64,000 bases of DNA from Stromatinia cepivora. Taxonomy: Eukaryota; Ascomycota; Leotiomycetes; Helotiales; Sclerotiniaceae. Each line of letters begins with the position of its first letter. The stretch's first letter is position 1. The stretch is from contig RCTD01000015.1 of the NCBI GenBank assembly GCA_014898415.1, positions 248,001 through 312,000 on the forward strand, read 5' to 3'. The notes below the pieces were generated by a model. The model was not told where the DNA came from and did not search any database. It saw only the letters and a list, made by a program, of their open reading frames with translations. Positions 10,625 through 22,200 of the stretch are shown here, one piece after another. A program made the translations under genes and the position numbers.

Positions 10625-11087
10625 ATTGATATAATCAATATGATTGTAAATGGATTTATAGAAATCTAGAATGAAAAAACTAACTTGATTTACAAAGCTC
10701 TCGCTAATAAGAATTTTATATTCTAAAGAAAATGATTTATTTGATCTTTTTATAATGAAAAATCATACTTTTAACGAATATTTTAAATAATCTAAAGAAA
10801 AACGAAATGAAATCACTATCTTTATTATAAAAATTCTCAGCCAAAAGAAAGTTCCGGTAATGGATTTTCAATATCTCTATTTTTATTCTGTTTTTTATAT
10901 TAGTATTATATTTAATAAAGAGTATATAATCTTTATTTCTGTATTAAAAATATCATTGATTGGGTTGAACAATTATACAAAGATATACAATACTTTTAAT
11001 TTTGAATAACAAGGTCTTCTAATCGCAAAAGAGAATCTTTTCTGTTTTCTATAAGAGCCCAGAATACAACTCGCAATTCGAAGCACA
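10625..11087. other. AT-rich spacer
   Basis: AT-rich DNA after E1; its first five bases are the right target-site duplication. No gene is seen. The last 50 bp becomes GC-richer and forms the leader of the next gene. Confidence 0.5.
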
Positions 11088-11461
11088 ATGACAGACCATA
11101 TCTTGCGAGAAACACAGGCGACCGACTCTGGTCGATTGAATGCAGACGATGCTAGGATATCACAAGACCCTGTACTTGACGATCAGAATCAGGCCGTTAT
11201 TGTACTAGATAATCTACAATCAACTGAAGAACAATTAACACAACTTGGTGCAGAGCCAGGTAAAGAAGCTATCATATCTAAATAAACCTCATCTGATATT
11301 TGATAGATCCCACTTCCATATACTCACTTCAATATGGTTGGGCTCCAAACTTGACAAATCCGTATTTCATTCTTCCAAACAATAATCCATACCTTGATTT
11401 CCTCAATTCCACATTATCAGATATAGAAAATTTCTTTTTTGCAACGGAACCTTCCCCTTAA
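11088..11461 (+). CDS. Small two-exon gene, 108-residue unknown protein
   Basis: Exon 1 is 11088-11259 (MTDHILRETQATDSGRLN...); a 47-nt GTAAAG...GATAG intron (11260-11306) is removed in phase 1. Exon 2 is 11307-11461, adding a Pro/Asn/aromatic-rich half (SIYSLQYGWAPNLTNPYF, LPNNNPYLDFLNST) to a TAA stop. Total 327 nt, 108 residues. The first half is acidic and hydrophilic, the second looks globular or adhesive; there is no signal peptide or membrane segment. Both halves are open, joined by good splice sites, and far less AT-rich than the DNA on either side, so the gene appears to have escaped RIP. It is a single island between E1 and the minisatellites. No family is recognised. Confidence 0.55.
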
Positions 11462-12246
11462 ACATTTGAATTGTATTAATTAAAGTATGGAACACTTAGC
11501 CACTGTTCAGTTCGAATTATTGTACTGGATTTCCAAAGCCGAATAAACCAAAAGAATAACTCGAATCGTTTAACATAATAAATATACCGATAATTGATAA
11601 TATAAGAAAAGGCTTCTGGATAGTATTTATATAAAACAGGATGGTTTTCTTTATTATATATATTTCATTAATCTATTTTACGGATATATGAAAAAGATCT
11701 ACGATTAATATTTTATCTTCTATTTACGAGATAATTAAAAAGGATTATAGAAGTAATTATCGGGACAACTGTATACGGGGAAGTGAAGCTTATCAACGAG
11801 CGTATTATACTTTTATAATTAACTCGTTTTGATTTATCTAAAAAGCTAGAATCTATAGAAGATAAAGAATTATATAATAATATATACCAAAATACTAATA
11901 CAAACACTAATGAATATGTGATCCTTATCATCCTTACCATCCTTACCATCCTTACCATGCACGTGATTCATATTCCGACAGTAATAATAAATAATTTACC
12001 TCAAAAAAAGTTTTCAAAATAATCTTGTTCTTGTTTTGCCAATCTGGTTTAATTATTACCCAAAGGTCTTGGAATTTGGAATATGTATAATATGAACAAT
12101 TGATTATTACTGATAGCTCAATTTCGGCAATATTGGCCATGTTGGTGGTTTGCGCAGAACTGGGAGAGGCTCTGTATATCGCTTGTTTTTTTTAGTCACG
12201 TGATAAAGAGGCACTGCAAACTTTCTTTCCATGCCACGTCACCTTT
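11462..12246. other. AT-rich spacer
   Basis: AT-rich DNA with no supported gene. A run of four to five copies of ccttaccat lies near 11925-11958 and explains the repetitive start of a short minus-strand ORF there. Confidence 0.5.
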
Positions 12247-12575
12247 ATCTCCATTACACAACATTTATTACAATTATACAAACATAGTCTTTCTATCATT
12301 ATCTCTATATCCCTCTATCGCATAACATCTATTACAACTATACAAGCGAGCACAATCTTTCCATCGCTATCTCTATATTATTCATCTCCATCGCACAACA
12401 TCTATTATGACTATACGAGCATAGTCTTTCCATCGCCATCTCCATATCATCTATCTCTATCGCACAACATCTATTATGATTATACGAGCATAGTCTTTCC
12501 ATCGCCATCTCCATATCATCTATCTCTATCATACAACATCTATTACGACTATACGAGCACAGTCTTTCCAACAAA
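12247..12575. repeat. Minisatellite, 69-bp unit, about five copies
   Basis: The marker cgcacaacatctatta recurs at 12392 and 12461 and, slightly changed, at 12323 and 12530, a period of 69 bp. Because 69 is a multiple of three, the minus strand stays open (12338-12574) and would encode a 23-residue repeat with Cys pairs (MERLCSY, NRCCA). Copies at the left end are more diverged. Confidence 0.85.
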
Positions 12576-12661
12576 ATCGCTCCTATATTGTGTTGTGTAC
12601 AAGAGTTGTATTTTACAGTATCTGCTGTTTAGAACAACCCTGGCGGTGGTACGTCCTTCAG

Positions 12662-13046
12662 CACCTGTAATAGGCGGACCTTGAATCTCCTCTACTAGGC
12701 TGGCTAGGTATCACCTCTTGTAGGCTGGTCAGATGTCACCTGTAATAGGTGGACCTTGAATCTCCTCTACTAGGCTGGCTAGGTATCACCTCTTGTAGGC
12801 TGGTCAGATGTCACCTGTAGTAGGCGGACCTTGAGTCTCCTCTACTAGGCTGGCTAGGTATCACCTCTTGTAGGCTGGTCAGATGTCACCTGTAGTAGGC
12901 GGACCTTGAGTCTCCTTTACTAGGCTGGCTAGGTATCACCTCTTGTAGGCTGGTCAGATGTCACCTGTAGTAGGCGGACCTTGAGTCTCCTTTACTAGGC
13001 TGGCTAGGTATCACCTCTTGTAGGCTGGTCAAATGTCACCTGTAGT
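12662..13046. repeat. Minisatellite, 75-bp unit, five copies
   Basis: The marker cacctgta.taggcggacc recurs at 12662, 12737, 12812, 12887 and 12962, with a partial copy at 13037: an exact 75-bp period. Each unit contains two related halves (ggctggctaggtatcacct and ggctggtcagatgtcacct), so it is a dimer of an older repeat. Copies are nearly identical, implying recent expansion or homogenisation. Confidence 0.92.
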
Positions 13047-13228
13047 AAGGAGACTAAGTATCTTCTCCTTACAACGAGTTTGGTTTCTAGATGAATGTAT
13101 TGTTGAGGATAGTATTCTAAGGCTTTTTATTCTGCTCCTATTGGTATTATCTTATTACCTATCAGAATGGCGCTAACAATTGTCTTTCCAGGTGTCCTAT
13201 CTTGAATACAGTATAACAACAGGCCGCT

Positions 13229-14591
13229 ATGTCTGTTCCGACGTTCGGCTGTACAGATGTACCTGTAGTTATTAAATGGGGCGATGCTGAACCATACAAC
13301 TATATTGGCACACGAATTCAACATCTCCGAATGAATATAAACCTCGGCACGCAGGCAAGTCCCAAGTTGCTCTTTTGGTTCAGCGTAACAGTTGGAGTTA
13401 CAGCGAGCCCCGAATCCTCTATGATACGTACAAAGTTGCTCCACTTCGTTATCCAAGCTAGTTTGCTTGATTATAACGAGAATGATACATGTCTCTCCTT
13501 AGAGACTCCAAACTCTGATTATTCTCTCAACACTAGCGCTGCTATACGAGAGGCTGGCATATGTTCCGATTATGCCTCCGTTTCCCGCATATGCTTTCAG
13601 CTCCACGATCATGGCACAGTGTTCATGCCCCCTATTGAGAAGCATGCCTTCACCCCTGCGTCGGACAATACCTTACAACTATTGGTTAGCATGCAATCCC
13701 TTTCCCAGGCTAAGCAATTCTGGGTATATACATCGCTCGAAAGATCGCTTCTTACGAATCTTTGGAAAAGGATCGATCGAATACGTAGGGGAACCTTTAC
13801 AGGTGACTTTACGACTCAGAGCGTATATAAACATGGTATGGTATGCGACAAATGGACGAATTTCAATCAGTTTGTGAGACAGGAGAACCCGGCGAAACGT
13901 CAAAGCACTCTTCATGGCGTAAAGCATAACTCGGATCCCCCACCGCTATACATTAGTGGATGTCAGGGTGCTGGAATGAAATGCAAAGGTGATTCAGCAA
14001 TTGATCTAATAGTGAGCGATAGTACTGACATCTCAATAAAGATAGTGATCGCATAAATGAATCTAGTGGAGTCTCTAGCAAAAATCTACCTTCCTCTGAT
14101 CGCGACCAAGAGCTTGTGGATACCGAAAGCGATGAAGAATTGCACATAGAGCTGAAGCGCAAATACAGCAAGATATCTTCCGACACTACGCCATTAGGTA
14201 TCCTTAAGAATGTTACTGATCCTAGCGTTTTTAATTCTTGTGAGCGATTCCTTTTGTACCTCTTTTTTTCTCAAGATTTCTCAAGCACTACTAACTATGT
14301 CCCCTAGATAAATCCTGCGCGAATCATCAAAGTTCCAAAGTTCGGTTCGCCGAAACTTGTAGCGAAGTCCCGGGCTACCTTGAAGAGCAATTAGCTGCCT
14401 TTATATATTGGGTGTTAGAGATCGACTTACACTTAGAGAAGGATTGTGAACAGGTCTTCTCAGATCTTGGTGGGGCGGTGTCTTGTGGAGATATGACCAA
14501 ATTTAACAAAATAAAGTCGGATTGTATAGCGAATATTTACTGTACATATGTCAAGAGAGGATCTGAATGGGTTTTGAGGAATACTATCTGA
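13229..14591 (+). CDS. Three-exon gene, 413-residue protein of unknown function
   Basis: Exons 13229-13988, 14042-14239 and 14308-14591 total 1242 nt (414 codons with stop). Intron 1 (13989-14041, branch actgac) and intron 2 (14240-14307, GTGAGC donor, perfect ACTAAC branch, CCCTAG acceptor) both keep frame, and intron 2 removes the in-frame stop. The first 250 residues look globular (WGDAEPYNYIGTRIQHLRMN, FWFSVTVGV, ICFQLHDHGTVFMPPIEKH). A hydrophilic acidic linker (SSDRDQELVDTESDEE) follows, then a helical C-terminus (YLEEQLAAFIYWVLEIDLHL). No signal peptide or membrane helix. No family is recognised; it may be lineage-specific. It lies between the 75-bp minisatellite and the 43-kb transposon nest, with normal coding composition. 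A possible upstream splice acceptor (gctaac...tttccag, about 13192) leaves room for a 5' UTR intron. Confidence 0.6.
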
Positions 14592-14766
14592 AAAAAGACA
14601 TATATATTTCCACAACTCTATTTTGAGCTACAGTTGTGATATTTTCGATACGGATAACAATGCTTTCCACCTTCGCTACTTTCTCTACATTATATTCTCA
14701 AAACTGTATGGACTGGCAGTGCACTATTTGGACTGAGCAGGGGAGCATTCAGGTCATGTGTAACTA
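14592..14766. other. Spacer between the 413-residue gene and P0
   Basis: Downstream sequence of the preceding gene, ending in the TA at 14765-14766 that is duplicated on the far side of the nest (58171-58172). No further feature. Confidence 0.6.
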
Positions 14767-17700
14767 AGTCTAGTACCCCACTTTCCGGCCACCCCTAATT
14801 CCAGTCATCTCAAAAAAAGCCATTATATAAATTTTAAATTTTAATAATTCAATAATTATTTTATTTCAATATAATCGTCTATAGAATTTATTTTATAATT
14901 ATTATTAGAATTATTTTTATCAATTTTATAATCCTTAATTTCAATTTATGTCTTCTAAATAACTTTAATCTTTATAAATTTCGAATTCGGATTAATTTTA
15001 ATTATCTTTCTTTTTTTAAATATAATATATTTTATTTTATATTCTAATTGTTTTATTCGATATTCTATTAATATAAATATATAATCCTTAATATTAAATC
15101 CTTTCGAAATCTTTCGAAAAAACAATCGATAAATTGAAAAATCGATTTCTTTTTCTCGAATTATTATATAAATATATTTTCGAATATCATTTGCTTTTTA
15201 AAAAATTTTCTATTAAAAAAAAGATATCTCTTTATTTCATTAAAATATAGAATTATTATGTTACGAACCTCAACTACGAAACTAGGGCTAGCCGAAAGCA
15301 GGCCGAGTTGTACGCTAGTTTGAAGAGTTTTCACTTATATAAAGGGGAATTCTTCAATACCATTAGAAGGAGAATAATGAAAAGTTTTGATTCTAAACCC
15401 AAACCTACTGTTATTCGAATATTAACCGATTCTTTACTATGATTCTTACAATTTTTTTCATTCACCCTTAAAAACAATTTATCGATTAATTTTAAGAATA
15501 ACCTCATTTTTTTGATTTATAAAAGCCTTCGAACATTATCGAAAACCTTCGAAAACTCTTCGAAATCTCTTCGAAATTTATCTTCAAAACACATACGAAT
15601 TTGACCTCAAAACAAACCTTCGAAAACCCTTCAAAATATTATCGAAAACCTACAAAAATACTACAAAAAACCTTCGAATCAAGAAAATCAAGAAAAACAA
15701 GAAAAGGAATTGAAAGAATTTATTCGAAAGATATAAATATAATATACAAACTGAACCCTACCCTATTTTACGAAATTCAAAAACGAATCCTTAAATCATA
15801 CAAATCATTTAAACAAAAAAACGAAAAAAACGAAAGCATATAAAGAACCTTCAAAACCCTATCGGAAAACTGAAAAATTTGAATAAAAAAATTGTTGAAA
15901 AAGTTGAAGATATTAAAGTTGAAGATATTGAAGTTGAAATGATGATGATAAAGTCTTTGGTACTACCCTTGAAGAGTATAATAAGCGGATTTATATATAA
16001 TAATAATGAAACCTTTGATACTACTCTTGAGGAATACAATGAACAGATTCATATACGATAATGATGATAATAAACCTTTAATACTACCTTTAAAGAATAT
16101 AATAAACGAATTCATATATAATACTAATCGTATTTCTATTTCAAATAAAACCCTAACGGAATATTTGAAGCCTTTTCCCTTTGACGAAATACCAGGCCTC
16201 TTCCAAAAGAAAGGGTGAAGTTAACCCTTATATAATTCTAAAGGATCACTATGACATAACGGCCGAATAATTTGAGTATCTTTTAGAATTAAAAGTTACA
16301 AATCGAAAGGTAGAATTATATGATTATATATATATAGACCAAGAATTTATTTAATCTATTCAGGGAATGCTATATTCTGATTAAGGCTCGAATCGATTAT
16401 ATTATATATATATATAATACTGTTGGACAGACTTCGTAAGAGGGTGTATATACAAAATGCGTATAGGGTAAAGATGATTCTATTATTCTGTTTAATCCCT
16501 TTATATAATGGGGTTCTGTTAATCTATATAAACATTGTTATTCTATTTACAATATAAAGGAAATATATAATGGTATTATATGTTTCGTCAGTTATATATT
16601 CTAATACAGGTTTAACTTTCTTTTTTGTATAAAATGCTATACATACGAATCAAACTGATTATTGGAATACAAATAACTATCTAATTGTTTAATCCGATCC
16701 TTGTACCCATTTTTTTTTATTCAAATAAGTATAGTAAATTCTCTTCCCAAATCAATTAAACATTTAATATTTGCGTTCTTCAATTTCATCGAAACAAAAG
16801 TTTTTCATCCTGTATATATCTTTCGATCAATTCGATCGATATTTCTGATTTCGGGATTGTATTGATAACTATAAAATTACTAAAGATCATATTTGCCGAA
16901 CTCCCGAAAATGTATATTTCATATCGGCTACAAAGCAATTGATTGTATTAAGATCTTACTCTGCATTTACTATAAAGTTCGTATTGTTTATAATATACTG
17001 ATTCTTTATACAATAAAGCTCTTCAATTGTATAATACTGCGAATACTTTGATCCAACCAAATCAAAATCCTATTCTCCCGATCGATAATAGAGAACTTGT
17101 TTTTTATTGTTATAATACTTTTTAACTCGTTATTCTAATTATACCGGGATATTTTGTTTCATTTGTATAAAATTGTATTACATTTATTCAAGTATAATTA
17201 ATATATACTTTATATATCAATGATCTTTTGATATAAAATCAGAATATTTTGGTTAAGGGATTTTATGGAAAATGTTGTTGTTGAAAACTGATTCCTTTTC
17301 TTGAATATTGTTATATAAAAAAGCATTTCGGGAACAATTATAGGAATTATAAATGATATGATTATAGGATTCGCTATATATATTTAGATCATCTGTATAC
17401 TGATTCTGCTAATCGATTTAATCTATTTCCTTCTTTTCATATTTCTTCTGATCAGAATCCTATTCTTTTTTCTTTAGCAAAAAAGTTTCTTTTATTTAGT
17501 TCTGATTTTGTAAAGGAGCCTTTCATTATTAATTGATTTGTATAATATCTGAGTGTTTTTGTTTTTTGATTTAGAAAATGAAATTAGAATGAAAAGTTTT
17601 CTCTTTGCAATTTTTTTTTTTGAAAATAAAATATAAAATATAAAAATGATTAATATTATATCTTTATATCAATTTTGGTTTATACAAAGATTTAATCGAT

Positions 17701-17868
17701 CTTCGTACGAATTTTTCGTTTTATCTATCCCTTTATATATACTTCAAGAGTATTCATATTAATAAACTTTTCTAAATTATTATTAGGATTAGTTTTTGTC
17801 ATTATATCAACAATATTATCGAATTTATTAATCCATTTCACTTCTATCAATTCTCTTCATTTATATGA

Positions 17869-18390
17869 TTACCAAAATATCATAATATCGATCATCAATT
17901 TTTTCTCTTTCGTTGTATCTAATTTAATAAAGCATTTATATAACGAATATAAATCAATATATACAATAACTAGGATATCAAAGATATCGAATTGTAAAAT
18001 AACAATTTGTAAGATAGATTGTATTGTAAGACCAATATCTACTCCTATTATCATTCTATATATCTCAAATACTAATATACTATATATAACTCTTTTGCTT
18101 TTCATATTATTATAATAAATAATATTGTTTTTTATTTCGAAAATGTTTTCGTTTGATATATTTTCATTCATAAATAAAATAACGAATCCTATTTGATTAT
18201 TCAAATCCTTATTATTGATAAAGAATTCATCAACAAAAACGAATAGCTTCATACAATCTTTTTCAAAGGGAATAAAACAAAGATTTCAATTAAGGTTTTT
18301 TATCTATTAATCTAATCTTTTATTAAACAATTTAATGTTTTCGTTTAATGGATCTTAATATTGTATAACAATTAATAAATTATACAATAT
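17869..18390 (-). pseudogene. RNase H domain remnant of Copia G
   Basis: The open part begins MKLFVFVDEFF and runs to 17869. The upstream in-frame sequence to about 18390 continues the homology (NLCFIPFEKDC) past stops that look like Gln codons turned to TAA. The motifs DLNNQIGFVI, KSKRVIYSILVFEIY and DLYSLYKCFIKL fit the RNase H that ends fungal copia polyproteins. It is inactive through stops and truncation. Confidence 0.75.
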
Positions 18391-19260
18391 TTTTGACTAA
18401 CAAATTGTAATAATATATACCCCTTTAACTTTTTGTTCTCAATATTACTCTGAATTATTAACCTTTTTGATCTTCTTTTCTTAACCTTTTTATATAAATA
18501 TAAAATCATTTTTTATATATTATATTATATATCCATTGAATATTAATAAAATATCATTTATAAGGTATTCTCCTAATTTGACTTTGATATTTATATCAAT
18601 CAATTCTTTGTTTTCTAGTTTTAGAAATTATTTATCTACAAAAATGAAAATATCGTTTATTTACATTCCTACAATTCCGAATCATATATTCTTTAAATCC
18701 AAGATTAATAAACAAAGGTTATATAATAATATAATCATATTCAATCTTTCTTAATAATGTTTTTAATAGATTACCCACCAATATATTCCTGCTTCTATAA
18801 TACCATATAATAGCTTTTTGATTATTATAATTATACCCTTTACATATTTACCTTAAAATTCTTTTGATAAATTTATTAGTACAATATGATTCAAAAGTGT
18901 TTTTGATTATATATATACCTATATAATATCTCGTATTATAAATTTGATATCCATTAATTCTAATATTGGAATTAGAATTATAATAATTCTTTAACTTAAC
19001 CTTTGAATTGTAAATGCTTATATCAATATTATTTCTTTTCCAGAATCATTATATACTTGAATAATTAAGCATAACTTTTCGTACAGAGAATTTGTTATAC
19101 ATCCTTTGATTTTATTTACAAAATATAAATTGAATAATCTCCCAATATATATAAAAAAATTATATTTAACGAATTCGAAAACATTTCTTACAATTAAATT
19201 ATCGATCTCTTGTATTTGTAAAACTTCAAATAATTATCCTTTAATTATAATAATCCTTTT

Positions 19261-22200
19261 TGTTAACTTTTGGTGCAGGAAGTAGTAGTATTGTTGACTA
19301 TATAGGTTGAACTAAGGATCTATATTTCTAGTAGGAGTAGAATTGAGGTTATCCCCAAATATGGTTTGTGCATCATTATGATCTTATGACCTCAATTCTA
19401 ATTCTATAATGGCTTCATTTCCAATATTCCCTTATTAAGGATATCCTATTCAATTTTCCTAAGCTATTAATTCTAACATTTTCTTAAACCTTTCGAAAAC
19501 AATCCTTACACAAAACTTCGTTATTCCATCGACAATCATATCATATATATTGATATAATTAATAACGATTTTCTTTTTTTCTATTAAATCCCTAATGAAA
19601 TAATAATTGATATCTATATATTTGGATTGTTTATACAAACATAGATTCTTGGTTAAAGTTAAAGCGCTTTGATTATTATCGAGCATTTGAACTGTATCTT
19701 CATTCTTTTCAATATAATTTGATCTAAATAGATCTTTAAGTATTTATATAATCCATTTTTTTTATTTAATAAACATTATTATTACAATATATTCTGATTC
19801 TGTATTAGAAATAATCACAAACATTTATTTCTTGTTAACCTATAATATAAAATCTCTATAGAATATTATAACTCCCTTTGAAATACTTTTTCGGTTATAT
19901 TTGTTATTAGTTTAATCTATATTTGTATATACCTTTATTATATTATCAGATATATTATATTCTTTGCAGATATCAGATTGTACTTCTTTTAACCCGAATT
20001 ATAATTTTTGTTTGATTGTTGATCGTAAATATTGTATCAGATTCTTCAAAGCTATAATATAATATTTTACTGGTTTTGCTATAAATTATGAAAGTCTTTC
20101 AATTGAGAACACTATATCTAATTAAATGTATATTATTGAATAAATTACACTTCCTATTCGTTATTGATATTCGTTCATATCTACTAATTCATCGTTATCG
20201 ATTACTAACCGGAGATAGGTATAATCTATTATTAATAGTTTCTTAATTTGATATTGTTTATATATAATATTATATTTGGTTAGTATAATATTGAGATATT
20301 TTTCTTGATTCATAATTAATGTATACATTTTTCTATCATAAATGATTTTAACATTTAGGATCTTACTAATCTTCTTTAGATTTTTGATATTAAAATAAAT
20401 CGATAGCTTTTCATCGAATCAAATGATTTGCAATAATATATATAATACAATAACAATATCATCGATATATACCAATAATATTATATTATAGTTTTTGGAT
20501 GTATACAGATATAGGTCTATCAAACTTTATATAAAATTTATACCTAAAAACTCTTTCTTCAATAATAAACTCTAGTCCTTCTCAGTTTGCTTCAATCTAT
20601 ATAGATTTCGTAAAGCTTATAATATATATCCCTTTTTGATTTTAATACCTTAAGATAATTCGAAATAGATTTCTTCCTTCAAATGCGATTCGATAAAGGC
20701 ATTTTTGATATCGAAATATGAATATTCCAAATTTTCCTTTACAACAATAATTAGAAATAGTTTGAGTATATTTAGCTTTATTATTAATACAAATATTTCA
20801 TTGTAATCCTTTCTTAATACCTAATTGAATCTTTGAATTATTAATCTTGCTTTGAATCGTTTTATTTTGTTATCCTTGGTTTTAATTGTAAATATTTATT
20901 TCGTCGAAATCAAATTATTTCCTTTAAGAAGTATATATTCTTTCCAAATATCATTTTGAACCAAAAATATAATTTCCTTTTAGATAGCTTTCTTTCATTT
21001 TTCAAAATGTTCTTGATCCGATATTATTTCCTTATAAATTCTTAGTATTTTGATTCCTAGAATTTCTTCGGTCGGATATATTACATTTTTTATATTGTTT
21101 ATATCTATCAACGAAATTATGAAATCTGAAACAATCTTGTCTTTGATATAAAAGTCTATTTTATAAATAGTTGGGATTGTAATTATAATATATTCTATAT
21201 TTTCTTGAATTTTAGCTTATATAGATATTGTAATCAATGCCTTTATAATCTTACTTTTCCATTCTTCTTCAGGATTTTGTTTTATATCTCTTTTCCGTTT
21301 TTATATTAAATACTTTGGGGATTCGTTTTCAAGGTCCATTTTATCCTTTTATTCGATTTTAAATAATTATAGATTTATTTCGTTTTTTGATTCTACTGAA
21401 ATAAACTTATCAATAAAATTTAAGACGATTTTAAATTTTGCTTTTGATATAGATTCAGGGTTTGCAAAAATTGATTTTTAGGCTGGACCCTCTGAAATAA
21501 TAGATTCGATATCTGAAATATCCTTAAAAGAAGATTCTTAATTTGTTTTCTAGATATTATTATCTTTATTTTTATTATATATTGATATTAATATATCTAA
21601 TTTACCTGATCTCAATTTGACAATTGAGGTGTTTAATACAATCACTGAATTTGATATAATATCTGTTGGAGAGAATATTTGGAACGAAAATGATATAGAT
21701 ATTGTATTTGATATTGAGAATGGAGAAGATGCTTTATTTGCTGTTGATCCATTATAAGGTTTTCAATCTGGCTTTACATTCTTTGTTTCTTGTAGACTTG
21801 ATTCACAATTTCTTAATTTAAAATCCAAATCTTTTTCTCGGTAAAATTCATCTATAATTATTCTATTTGATTGAAATATATAATCTAATTTTAAAGAATA
21901 TATTTTGATATATTTGTTTGTAACTTTTGAGTACCTTAAGAATACATCGATTCTCGAAGTGTCCCACAATTTATTGTATCTTTATCCTTTCGGAATAATC
22001 TTGAAATTGATATAAGTATAATATTTGCTCCCCCAGATTTTGTATATCTCTATATTTAATATTATACTTGTAAAAGCTTCTATAAAGGATCGATCTATTT
22101 TATTTATATTAAGACCAATACTAATACGATTCTTAATATAAGTATCATATTTTATAGCTTCGTCCCAAAATTCTAATAGTAATCCAGCTTCTTTTAATAT

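Noticed and set aside
12662..13046. 75-bp array considered as a CRISPR-like array
   Set aside because: The whole unit repeats with no unique spacers, and the host is a eukaryote; it is a minisatellite.
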